DNA from: Gammaproteobacteria bacterium
Lineage (GTDB): Bacteria; Pseudomonadota; Gammaproteobacteria; Enterobacterales; Kangiellaceae
Assembly (NCBI GenBank): GCA_013372875.1
Contig: JABXIW010000283.1
Span: forward strand, 1 to 21,784
Direction of reading: 5' to 3'
Length of the DNA: 21,784 bases
Below are positions 7,593-14,948 of this stretch, piece after piece. Position numbers and translations under genes: made by a program. Position 1 is the stretch's first letter. Every line of letters starts with the position of its first letter. A model generated the notes under the pieces. It was not told the DNA's origin. It made no database searches and saw only the letters and a program-made list of their open reading frames with translations.

Positions 7593-8257
7593 CGAGCAAC
7601 GCCCCCAACCAATGGCACAAACTTTACTTTTTCGATAAAGGTTTTGCGGAATTTATCCTCTTGGCGCTCAATTAAATAGAGCTCCTGGTAATCTTCTTGC
7701 GTCCCCACAGGAATAATCATACGACCGCCGTTGGCCATTTGTAATAATAATTTCTCAGGGATTTCAGATGGTGCAGCCGTTACGATGATGCCATCAAAAG
7801 GTTGATTTTGACTCCAACCATTAAAACCATCGGCAAATAATAACTGAACATTGTGCAAGTTAAGGCCATTTAAAGTCTTGCGCGCTTGCATGTGCAGCTT
7901 GCGAATTCGCTCAACTGAAAATACGGTTTTACATAGTTTGGCCAAGACAGCAGTTTGATAACCGCAGCCAGTACCGATTTCTAGCACCTTATCGCAAGAA
8001 CCTGTTTCCAATAACAATTCGGTCATTCGCGCCACTATATAGGGCTGAGAAATGGTTTGCCCTTCCCCAATCGGCAAAGCAGTATTTTCATAGGCGCGGT
8101 GGGATAAGCCCTCATCGATAAAAAGATGTCTTGGCGTCTCTTCCATCACTTTTAAAACTTGCTGGTTTTGGATCCCCTCATCCATCAACCACTGCACCAA
8201 ACGACTGCGCGTGCGCTGCGAAGTCATACCAATGCCAGAAATTCGAGTTGCGTTCAT
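7589..8257 (-). CDS. pcm: Protein-L-isoaspartate O-methyltransferase
   Basis: 222 residues, normal for the longer bacterial form with an N-terminal ARISGIGMTSQRTR-type extension. Pcm repairs damaged proteins by methylating L-isoaspartyl residues using S-adenosylmethionine. Motifs: the substrate loop GEGQTISQPYIVARMTELL, with Ser70 in place, SAM-binding motif I VLEIGTGCGYQT (91-102), motif II FSVERI, and IIVTAAPSEIPEKLL. The C-terminal FVPLVGGVAR matches the family ending FVPLV. The ATG at 8257 is chosen because relatives share the GIGMTSQRTR stretch; ATG codon 11 is the alternative. It follows surE by 34 bases and overlaps yqaA by four. Confidence 0.95.
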   Translation of the reverse strand: MNATRISGIGMTSQRTRSRLVQWLMDEGIQNQQVLKVMEETPRHLFIDEGLSHRAYENTALPIGEGQTISQPYIVARMTELLLETGSCDKVLEIGTGCGYQTAVLAKLCKTVFSVERIRKLHMQARKTLNGLNLHNVQLLFADGFNGWSQNQPFDGIIVTAAPSEIPEKLLLQMANGGRMIIPVGTQEDYQELYLIERQEDKFRKTFIEKVKFVPLVGGVAR

Positions 8258-8291
8258 AAATGGTTGTCTTTATCTAGTAATCTATTGTTAT

Positions 8292-9038
8292 TTAAAGTTT
8301 TTCTAAGAATTCTTCTACTTCATCAAAACTATTATAAGCAGTCAGATCCACATTAATTGGGGTTATGGATACATAGCCATTTTCAACCGCATGAAAGTCA
8401 GTGCCCTCTCCAACATCTTGACCTTCAGGTTGTGGCCCAATCCAATAAATATCTCGCCCCTTAGGATCCTTTGCCGGAATTATAGTATCAGCCCTGTGAC
8501 GATTTCCCAAGCGCGTTAGCTTAAATCCATTAATTTCTTCATACGGCAAATCGGGCACATTGATATTGATCACCCGATTAGTTTTCAGCGGCGCCTTAAT
8601 CAGCTGTTGAATAACCTCAACTGCAACTTTTGCGGCAGTTTGGTAATGACTGCAATTATGACCATTTAAAGAAACCGCCACCGCTGTATGCCCCAAAGCT
8701 CGCCCTTCCATCGCAGCAGCTATAGTCCCTGAGTAAAGCGCATCATCACCTAAGTTAGCGCCGGTATTTATCCCTGCAACCACCATATCAGGCGCAGAGT
8801 CCATCAGATGGTGCGTACCTAAGTGCACACAATCGGTTGGTGTACCGGTAACCGAATAAAAACCTCGCTCGGTTTTATGGGCACGAATGGGCTGATCGAG
8901 GGTTAAGGAATTGGAAGCGCCACTACGATTACGATCAGGCGCAACTACCGTTACATTGGCAATTTGAGATAAATGATCATAAAGCTCATTAATCCCAGGA
9001 GCAAAAAAGCCATCATCGTTACTTAATAAAATTCTCAT
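8292..9038 (-). CDS. surE: SurE, 5'/3'-nucleotidase
   Basis: 248 residues, the usual length. SurE dephosphorylates nucleoside 5'- and 3'-monophosphates and is part of a conserved stress-survival gene set with pcm. The metal site is visible: MRILLSNDDGFFAPGI (Asp8, Asp9), APDRNRSGAS (Ser39) and VAGINTGANLG (Asn91), followed by YSGTIAAAMEGRALG. The C-terminal DFHAVENGYVSITPINVDLT is also typical. The start overlaps the end of truD by four bases (9035-9038), so translation is coupled. Confidence 0.96.
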   Translation of the reverse strand: MRILLSNDDGFFAPGINELYDHLSQIANVTVVAPDRNRSGASNSLTLDQPIRAHKTERGFYSVTGTPTDCVHLGTHHLMDSAPDMVVAGINTGANLGDDALYSGTIAAAMEGRALGHTAVAVSLNGHNCSHYQTAAKVAVEVIQQLIKAPLKTNRVININVPDLPYEEINGFKLTRLGNRHRADTIIPAKDPKGRDIYWIGPQPEGQDVGEGTDFHAVENGYVSITPINVDLTAYNSFDEVEEFLEKL

Positions 9039-10090
9039 TGCTTATCACTATCATTTATTGTCTGCTTTAAATCAAACAACTCTCGCAAAAAACTGGTGGC
9101 AAAAGCACCTTTTGGCAAACTAAATTCTAATTTAATTGTATCTTCATCCAGCCAGTTTAAGATGACACTTTTAGGAAATACTCGAATTGACCGTGTATCC
9201 CATTGCAAACCTTTGCGACCAAGCCCATCAATAACTTCTGCAAATTCAAGCAAATCCTTATCTTCTAATGTGAGCGCATCTTGCTGTAGCTTTGAGCGCC
9301 CGCGACCTGGCAAGGAAGCACAAGGATGAATATCTTTCTGCTCATAGCGAGCGACTTCTTTGGCTAAGTCTTCCACCACAAAGCCAGACTCAGAGCCATC
9401 CAGTTGTACATAATCGCCTAAAAGCAATTCATTAAAATGACCAGTCTCAACTCTTTGCGATACTTGATGATTAAACAGTGCTGAGCGAACTGCGGAAAAT
9501 AAAAGACCCTGTAAGTTACGATTTTTAAGGCGTTTATTTGAAGCTAATAAATCCAAACCACGCGTTAAGTTGTCGCCATTATGACCAAACCGTTGCTCCC
9601 CAAAATAATTAGGAAAACCCTTTTCTTGAATTGTATTTAGCTTTTCAGCTAATAATGACTTATCACCAACAAAGTCTCTTAAAGTAATGGTGAAATGATT
9701 TTCTTTAACCGCACCAATACGCAGCTTTTTATCATGCCGTGTAGCTTCTAAAACCGTCACTTCGTCATCATTAAAGGCTTGCCAATCGATTTCTTTTAAC
9801 ATTGGCAATTGCACACTGAACCATTGCCGCGCTATGGCGAAACGATCTTTCTTGCCCGCATAACCAATATCTAATGGCTTTACATCGGCAAATCGTCTGA
9901 GTTTGTGACAAACGATATCGGTGTTCACATTTTGTTTTTCGATATAAAGCAGATGATGCGCGCCTTCATTTGAAGGCTCAAAGCGCAAAGTTTCTTCAAC
10001 TACAAAATCTTCAAGCAGCGAGCGAAACTTAGCGGTTCCCGCGGGTTTGACGGTAATACGCGCCCAGTCGTATAGCGATAGAGTTGTCAT
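9035..10090 (-). CDS. truD: TruD, tRNA pseudouridine(13) synthase
   Basis: 351 residues from the ATG at 10090. TruD converts U13 of tRNA-Glu to pseudouridine. The catalytic motif is GYAGKKDRFAIARQWFSV, with catalytic Asp82, and NYFGEQRFG follows in the second conserved block. The TRUD insertion domain occupies the middle. The alternative TTG start seven codons upstream (10111) has no ribosome-binding site. The ATG overlaps the ispF stop by one base (TAATG), the usual coupled arrangement, and the sequence [13 protein letters not shown] has the expected TruD beginning. The end overlaps the surE start by four bases. Confidence 0.95.
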   Translation of the reverse strand: MTTLSLYDWARITVKPAGTAKFRSLLEDFVVEETLRFEPSNEGAHHLLYIEKQNVNTDIVCHKLRRFADVKPLDIGYAGKKDRFAIARQWFSVQLPMLKEIDWQAFNDDEVTVLEATRHDKKLRIGAVKENHFTITLRDFVGDKSLLAEKLNTIQEKGFPNYFGEQRFGHNGDNLTRGLDLLASNKRLKNRNLQGLLFSAVRSALFNHQVSQRVETGHFNELLLGDYVQLDGSESGFVVEDLAKEVARYEQKDIHPCASLPGRGRSKLQQDALTLEDKDLLEFAEVIDGLGRKGLQWDTRSIRVFPKSVILNWLDEDTIKLEFSLPKGAFATSFLRELFDLKQTINDSDKQ

Positions 10091-10566
10091 TAACTTTTTA
10101 TCAACAAACAAACGGCGTGGACGGCTATTCCTTCCTTACGGCCGATATAACCGAGTTGCTCTGTGGTGGTCGCTTTAATATTGATTTGTTCAAAGTCCGC
10201 ATCACAAGTTGCGGCAATAACTCCGCGCATCCCATCAATTTTAGACGCCATCTTTGGTGCTTGTGCAATGATGGTCACATCCATATTGCCTAGCTGAAAA
10301 CCTGCATCTGCAACTTGTTGCATTACCTCTTTTAGTAATTCTTTACTATCAGCACCCTTAAAGGCATCATCCGTATCGGGAAAATGATGGCCAATATCAC
10401 CTTTAGCGATAGCACCTAATAGCGCATCGCAAATCGCATGCAAAACCACATCGCCATCGGAATGCGCCAGCAAACCTTGCTCGCCTTTGAATTCAACACC
10501 GCCTAAAATTAATGGCTTATCGCCACCAAATTTATGCACATCATAGCCATGACCAATACGAAACAT
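10090..10566 (-). CDS. ispF: IspF, 2-C-methyl-D-erythritol 2,4-cyclodiphosphate synthase
   Basis: 158 residues, normal. This is step five of the MEP isoprenoid pathway: it cyclises CDP-methylerythritol 2-phosphate to MEcPP with release of CMP. Zinc ligands and signature are clear: [11 protein letters not shown] (Asp9, His11), [20 protein letters not shown] (His43), [11 protein letters not shown], and the C-terminal [20 protein letters not shown]. In most gammaproteobacteria ispF directly follows ispD or is fused to it; here the whole his operon separates them. Only 16 bases lie between the hisD stop and the ispF ATG. A GAGAAG ribosome-binding site sits within the 3' arm of a hairpin there. 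Being essential, it probably also has a promoter inside hisD, though I could not identify one. Confidence 0.96.
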   Translation of the reverse strand: MFRIGHGYDVHKFGGDKPLILGGVEFKGEQGLLAHSDGDVVLHAICDALLGAIAKGDIGHHFPDTDDAFKGADSKELLKEVMQQVADAGFQLGNMDVTIIAQAPKMASKIDGMRGVIAATCDADFEQINIKATTTEQLGYIGRKEGIAVHAVCLLIKS

Positions 10567-10571
10567 TAGAA

Positions 10572-10596
10572 CTTCTCAATTTTTATGCTTGAGAAG
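10572..10596 (-). promoter_or_regulatory. Hairpin over the hisD stop and ispF ribosome-binding site
   Basis: On the minus strand CTTCTCAA (10596-10589) pairs perfectly with TTGAGAAG (10579-10572) around a nine-base loop GCATAAAAA, which contains the hisD stop codon TAA. The 3' arm holds GAGAAG, the likely Shine-Dalgarno of ispF, five bases from its ATG. This geometry could couple ispF translation to ribosomes finishing hisD. There is no T-run after it, so it is not an intrinsic terminator. Confidence 0.5.
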
Positions 10597-11806
10597 ATCT
10601 TACCTCTATACTCCGTTGATGCCAAACTAATTGCTCAGCTTCCGCCAATTTTGCAGCTATCTGACCAAGTGATTGACCACCATTAGCATTTACTTGCTGT
10701 AGCGTTTGAATTTTTAAGAAGCTAGCAACACTAAGACCACTGGCGTATTTAGCCGAACCCATAGTTGGCAAAGTGTGGTTTGGTCCCGAACAATAGTCAC
10801 CATAAGCAACCGCGCTGTTTTCACCAATAAAAACAGCGCCAAAATTGGTTAACTCAGCAGTTTGAATTCTGTTATCAGCTAACAACAAGTGTTCAGGCGC
10901 AAACTCATCCGAAAACTTAATCATGTCTGCTTTATCATCAGCTAATACCAAGCAGATTTGTTGTTGCTGATACAGGTTCCACAAGTAATCATCGGCGCTT
11001 ATTGTCTCATACAATTTGCAAATTAAATTTATATTGTCGGAAACAAACACACTACAAGCTTGTGGATCGTGCTCCGCCTGCGCCGCCATATCCTTAATCA
11101 ACCAATCCAATTGTTCAGTGTCATTGGCCAATATCAATAATTCACTCGGCCCAGCTGGAACGTCGATGGCAAGCCTGGTTTGGAAGTATTGCTTTGCAGC
11201 ATTAACGTATTGATTGCCTGGACCAACGATCATCTGTACAGGCTCTAACCCAGCATAACCGGTAGCCAGTGCCGAAATCGCTTGAACGCCACCGATTTTA
11301 ATAAAAGCCGTTGCGCCAGCTAATGAAGCGGCCGCCAATATGGCGGGATGATCCGATGGTGAACAAGCAATACGTTCTTCGCAGCCAGCAATTTTAGCTG
11401 GAATAAGCGTCATTAAAGCAGTAGAAATCAGTGGAAACCTGCCTCCTGGGATATAAACCCCAATGCGCTTGATGGGGCGATAACAAAAACCGTATCTTCC
11501 CGTATCATCGCTATAATCACGATCGATGAGTGATTCTTTTTGGAATTTACAAAAAGCCTCTATTCGCTTAGCAGCATTTACAATTGCCATTTCCAAGGAG
11601 CTATCTAACTGATAATCCTCAAAAGGCTTTAGCGGAATAAATTCTGGGGTAAATCCGTCAAAGCGCTTGCTTAAAGCATTGATCGCCTTATCGCCATCTA
11701 ACTCTACCTCTTTGATAAGCTCAATCACTGACTGCAAACGAAATGAGTTCTCGGCAGCATTTGGTCTTTGCCAATTGTTAGTGGTGTAATATCTTTTATC
11801 CAGCAT
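10583..11806 (-). CDS. hisD: Histidinol dehydrogenase
   Basis: 407 residues from the ATG at 11806. HisD oxidises L-histidinol to histidine in two NAD-dependent steps, the end of the pathway. Motifs: GVYIPGGRFPLISTALMT, IVGPGNQYVNAAK, DVPAGPSELLILA, the zinc-site segment QAEHDPQACS (Gln243, His246), PEHLLL, GDYCSGPNHTLPT (Asp337) and the late WHQRSIEVR (His396). It is about 25 residues shorter than E. coli HisD (434) but all these catalytic and zinc positions are present. A longer frame opens at 11848; the ATG at 11806 is preferred because it gives a normal N terminus and an 11-base overlap with the preceding gene. It is the last his gene, whereas in E. coli hisD is second. Confidence 0.94.
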   Translation of the reverse strand: MLDKRYYTTNNWQRPNAAENSFRLQSVIELIKEVELDGDKAINALSKRFDGFTPEFIPLKPFEDYQLDSSLEMAIVNAAKRIEAFCKFQKESLIDRDYSDDTGRYGFCYRPIKRIGVYIPGGRFPLISTALMTLIPAKIAGCEERIACSPSDHPAILAAASLAGATAFIKIGGVQAISALATGYAGLEPVQMIVGPGNQYVNAAKQYFQTRLAIDVPAGPSELLILANDTEQLDWLIKDMAAQAEHDPQACSVFVSDNINLICKLYETISADDYLWNLYQQQQICLVLADDKADMIKFSDEFAPEHLLLADNRIQTAELTNFGAVFIGENSAVAYGDYCSGPNHTLPTMGSAKYASGLSVASFLKIQTLQQVNANGGQSLGQIAAKLAEAEQLVWHQRSIEVRSSQA

Positions 11807-13034
11807 TACGCGCACCCAATTCGGTGATAATGTTCTGTGCTGAAACACCTTTTGCCTTAGCGTTAACTAACGCAAAGTACAGAAGGTCGGCAGCTTCCCA
11901 GCGCACATGGTCTCTAGTTTCAGCCTCAATCAACTCCAAACATTCTTCTTGTAATTTTTCTGCTTGTAAATTTTCATCCTGCAACAACTTTTGGGTATAG
12001 GAGTTTAGATTCGGAAGCTCCACCCTATTCTGTAATACCTTATCTAAAGTCCTCAAATCAAACTCTGGATTTTGCGAAGAAAAACAACTGTAGCGCTCAA
12101 AGTGACAGGCGTTGCCCTTTTGTTTAACTTTGAAAATAAGACTATCGCCATCGCAATCATAATCTATATTGATAAGCTCTTGTCTATTACCACTGGTTAA
12201 ACCCTTTTCCCATAATTCGTCTCGTGAACGACTATAATAAACCCCTCGTCTGTTTCTAATAGCTTGTTGCAAAGATTCCTTAGTCGAATAGACCAGCATC
12301 AGAACCTTGCCATTTTCGCAGTCCTGAACAATGGTAGGGATCAGCTCACTTTTATCAAAATCCAGACAAGAGATTAAGCTATTTTGTAAATTGATCCTAT
12401 CGGTATAGAGCGACATTCCAATCTGGCTATTAGCTCCAAGCGAGTTAATAAACTTAATATCCTCATAATCGGTAATACCACCAGCGATAGTGACAGGAAC
12501 TTTTGATTTTTTTATGATGCTTTCGACTCGCGCTTTATCAATGCCATTTAACAAGCCTTCTTTATTGACTTGGGTATATAAAAACTCTGTGCAATTATTT
12601 TGTAGCTCTGGTATCAAATCTAAAACTTTGTTTTTAGTTTTTTCTTTCCAGCCTTTAACCGCCCAGTAATCATCGAATGCATCTATAGCGAATATCAGCT
12701 GTTGTTTAGGCAGTTTTTTTACAAACTCATCCTGACAATTGGTGCCAATGATAATTTTGCTGGCACCGCTTGCTAAATAATCCCTCGCGGTTTCATAATC
12801 TCTAATGCCGCCGCCTACACGGCAAGGTCTCTTTGCTAAAAGCTCTTTAATCAGCACTTTGTTATCACCTGTACCCAGAGCAGCATTTAAATCAATAATC
12901 GCAACCTCACCATAAAGCGAAAACTCTTCTAGTAATTCAAATACATTGGACTTTTCCACGATTTTTTTATTGGGATTACCTTTTTGTAATTGAACGGCTT
13001 TGCCATCCAGCAAATCAATTGAAGGTATTAACAT
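11796..13034 (-). CDS. HisA-HisI-HisE trifunctional fusion protein
   Basis: 412 residues with three domains in one frame. HisA (about 1-225): MLIPSIDLLDGKAVQL with Asp7, CRVGGGIRDY, FAIDAF with Asp118, YTQVNKEG with Thr154, TIAGGITDYED and IGMSLYTDRI, the ProFAR isomerase barrel. HisI (about 230-320): PRA-cyclohydrolase with YYSRSRDELWEKGLTSGN, metal motif DCDGD (293-297), and zinc cysteines Cys294, Cys310 and Cys317. HisE (about 325-412): PRA-pyrophosphatase with SYTQKLLQDENLQAEKLQEE and RWEAADLLYFALV. The chain covers steps 2, 3 and 4, from PR-ATP to PRFAR. HisIE is a common fusion; joining HisA in front is unusual. In HisA the usual KDG Asp is Glu159. Overlaps hisF by 7 bases and hisD by 11. 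Confidence 0.93.
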   Translation of the reverse strand: MLIPSIDLLDGKAVQLQKGNPNKKIVEKSNVFELLEEFSLYGEVAIIDLNAALGTGDNKVLIKELLAKRPCRVGGGIRDYETARDYLASGASKIIIGTNCQDEFVKKLPKQQLIFAIDAFDDYWAVKGWKEKTKNKVLDLIPELQNNCTEFLYTQVNKEGLLNGIDKARVESIIKKSKVPVTIAGGITDYEDIKFINSLGANSQIGMSLYTDRINLQNSLISCLDFDKSELIPTIVQDCENGKVLMLVYSTKESLQQAIRNRRGVYYSRSRDELWEKGLTSGNRQELINIDYDCDGDSLIFKVKQKGNACHFERYSCFSSQNPEFDLRTLDKVLQNRVELPNLNSYTQKLLQDENLQAEKLQEECLELIEAETRDHVRWEAADLLYFALVNAKAKGVSAQNIITELGARNAG

Positions 13035-13795
13035 TGTCTTACCTCTATATTATTTTTCGTTAATTCATCTTTTACTTGTTTCACGGTAAATTCGCCCCGA
13101 TGAAACATTCCCGCCGCCAACGCGGCATCACTGCCCGCCTTAAAGGTATCTACAAAATCCTGAGTATTGGATGCGCCGCCCGAAGCAATAACTTGTACTG
13201 AAGAGTCCATGCTAACTCTACGCATAAGCTCATTATCAAAGCCTGAACCAGTTCCATCTTTGTGCATGGCGGTAAGTAGAATTTCACCTGCGCCACGTTG
13301 TTCAACCTCTTTTACCCAATCAAAGGCTGGTTTATTAACAGGCGTATGGCCACCATCAATAAATAGTTTATAACCTTGCAATTGTTTATTCAGATCAACT
13401 GCAACTACTAAGCATTGCGTACCAAAACCTAAAGCAATTTGGTCAATCAACTCTGGGGTTTTTACTGCAGCTGAATTCAGCGCGACCTTATCCGCTCCTG
13501 CACTTAAAAAATCTCCAACATCAGCATAAGAATTCAAACCACCACCAACAGTAAAAGGTATCGATAGGTTTTTGGCTACTTCGGTTACAGTGTTCAAAGC
13601 ACTTTTACGATTCTCTAAAGTCGCCTTTATATCAAGAAACACAATTTCATCCGCACCTTGTGCCTGATATGCCAAGGCAAGCTCTACGGGATCGCCCATG
13701 TCCGTTAGCCCTTTAAAATTTACGCCTTTTACCACTCTGCCATTAGCCACATCCAAGCAAACTATGACCCGAGGTTTCAATTTTATTTGAGGCAT
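13028..13795 (-). CDS. hisF: HisF, imidazole glycerol phosphate synthase cyclase subunit
   Basis: 255 residues, the normal length for this (beta/alpha)8 barrel. With HisH it makes imidazole glycerol phosphate and AICAR from PRFAR, using ammonia that HisH releases from glutamine. Catalytic aspartates are in place: RVIVCLDVANGRVVKGVNF (Asp15) and LVVAVDLNK (Asp134). Phosphate-binding segments FTVGGGLNS, LNSAAVK, LLTAMHKDGTGSGFD, VIASGGASN and ALAAGMFHRGEFT match the family. It begins inside the end of hisH (13-base overlap), which fits a complex made in stoichiometric amounts, and overlaps hisA-hisI-hisE by seven bases. In E. coli hisA lies between hisH and hisF; here hisF follows hisH directly. 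Confidence 0.96.
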   Translation of the reverse strand: MPQIKLKPRVIVCLDVANGRVVKGVNFKGLTDMGDPVELALAYQAQGADEIVFLDIKATLENRKSALNTVTEVAKNLSIPFTVGGGLNSYADVGDFLSAGADKVALNSAAVKTPELIDQIALGFGTQCLVVAVDLNKQLQGYKLFIDGGHTPVNKPAFDWVKEVEQRGAGEILLTAMHKDGTGSGFDNELMRRVSMDSSVQVIASGGASNTQDFVDTFKAGSDAALAAGMFHRGEFTVKQVKDELTKNNIEVRQC

Positions 13796-14373
13796 AACTT
13801 TAAAATCTCCTCACCTTGAACACCCGATTTTTCGGGATGAAATTGGAAGGCATCTAATCCCTTAGTACTGATTGAAGCTACAAACTTTTCTCCATACTCA
13901 GCCCAAGATGTTGCATACTCTGAGCCCTTAGCAGCATAGCTATTGACAAAGTACACATCGCGATCGTTAAGCGTTGCATCATTAGCATTTAGCGAACACC
14001 AACCAACCATTGGCTGTTTTGGGCTATTCAACTTGGAAACTTGTCCATCAAGTAGTGCCAAGCCTGCAACGTTTTTATCTTCTTCAGAGCTTTCAAAGAA
14101 TATTTGCATTCCCACGCAGATCCCTATTATGGGCATTTCATCTTCGAACCAGGCTTTAATGACATCCGCTAATCCATTACGGTTTAGTTGCTGCATCACC
14201 GCTCCAAAACGTCCCTGACCGGGAATAATTAAAGCCCGAAAGTTTTGATCTGCTATTGCTTTAGCCGAACGGATAAGCTCAGCTTCAAAACCAATCCGTT
14301 TTAAGCAAGCAAATAAACTAAATAGATTGCCGGCACCAGTATCGATAACGGCGACTTTATTTAAACCAGTCAT
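13783..14373 (-). CDS. hisH: HisH, imidazole glycerol phosphate synthase glutaminase subunit
   Basis: 196 residues, the usual length for this class I glutamine amidotransferase. The triad is present: nucleophile Cys86 in GICVGMQIFF and the FQFHPEKSG pair His179/Glu181. Two motifs conserved in most HisH proteins differ: the oxyanion strand PGVG reads PGQG (51-54), and PHMGWN reads PMVGWC (121-126). The overall match (AVIDTGAGNLFSL, LNRNGLADVI) still makes HisH secure, as does the position next to hisF. Start and stop overlap neighbours: four bases with hisB and 13 with hisF. Confidence 0.93.
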   Translation of the reverse strand: MTGLNKVAVIDTGAGNLFSLFACLKRIGFEAELIRSAKAIADQNFRALIIPGQGRFGAVMQQLNRNGLADVIKAWFEDEMPIIGICVGMQIFFESSEEDKNVAGLALLDGQVSKLNSPKQPMVGWCSLNANDATLNDRDVYFVNSYAAKGSEYATSWAEYGEKFVASISTKGLDAFQFHPEKSGVQGEEILKLCLK

Positions 14374-14948
14374 AAAACACCTTTAGAGCTATTGTTTAGC
14401 TGAGTTTTCTTAAAAGCATCTTTAAAGGCCAATGCCAGCCCCTTAAAGCAGGCTTCTATAAGGTGATGGTTATTATCAAAATACTCAGTTTTAATGTGTA
14501 AGCTAATTTGTGCATTGATAGCGAGGGTGTAAAAAAAGTGTTTCCACATTTCGGTGGCAACATTGCCCAGAAATTCCCTGCTAAAGGGCATATTGGTAAC
14601 GCTATAACCACGACCACAAATATCAACGGCTACCAAAACCAATGTAGCGTCCATAGGAAGCAAGCGCTGTCCATAACGCTCAATTTGGCCTTTGCTTCTC
14701 CAGGCTTGATTGAGTGCTTGACCTAGACAAATTGCAATATCCTCAATTAAATGGTGATCATCCACATCAAGATCGCCCTGAGCGTTTAGCTCCATATCCC
14801 AACCTGCATGCAAACCTAATTGAGTTAGCATATGATCAAAAAATGGTAAGCCTGTATTGATGCTGATCTGTTGTTTTCCCTCCACATTCAGCGCCAAGCT
14901 AATTGAGGTTTCTTTGGTTTCTCTTTTAACTTCAATCACCGAGTTCAT
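14370..14948 (-). CDS. hisB: HisB, imidazoleglycerol-phosphate dehydratase (single domain)
   Basis: 192 residues, a stand-alone IGPD without the N-terminal phosphatase domain of enterobacterial HisB. It dehydrates imidazole glycerol phosphate to imidazole acetol phosphate at a dinuclear manganese site. Metal-binding blocks: FFDHMLTQLGLHAGWD, DVDDHHLIEDIAICLG and the C-terminal DNNHHLIEACFKGLALAFKDA, which keep the paired His-His-x-x-Glu pattern. The conserved MDEAL region reads PMDATL here. The missing phosphatase is supplied by the HAD domain at the end of the neighbouring HisC protein. It overlaps hisC-HAD by four bases and hisH by four bases. Confidence 0.95.
   Translation of the reverse strand: MNSVIEVKRETKETSISLALNVEGKQQISINTGLPFFDHMLTQLGLHAGWDMELNAQGDLDVDDHHLIEDIAICLGQALNQAWRSKGQIERYGQRLLPMDATLVLVAVDICGRGYSVTNMPFSREFLGNVATEMWKHFFYTLAINAQISLHIKTEYFDNNHHLIEACFKGLALAFKDAFKKTQLNNSSKGVL

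Noticed and set aside
10572..10596. Intrinsic terminator between hisD and ispF
   Set aside because: The stem is weak in GC and is followed by TTCTAATG, not a T-run.
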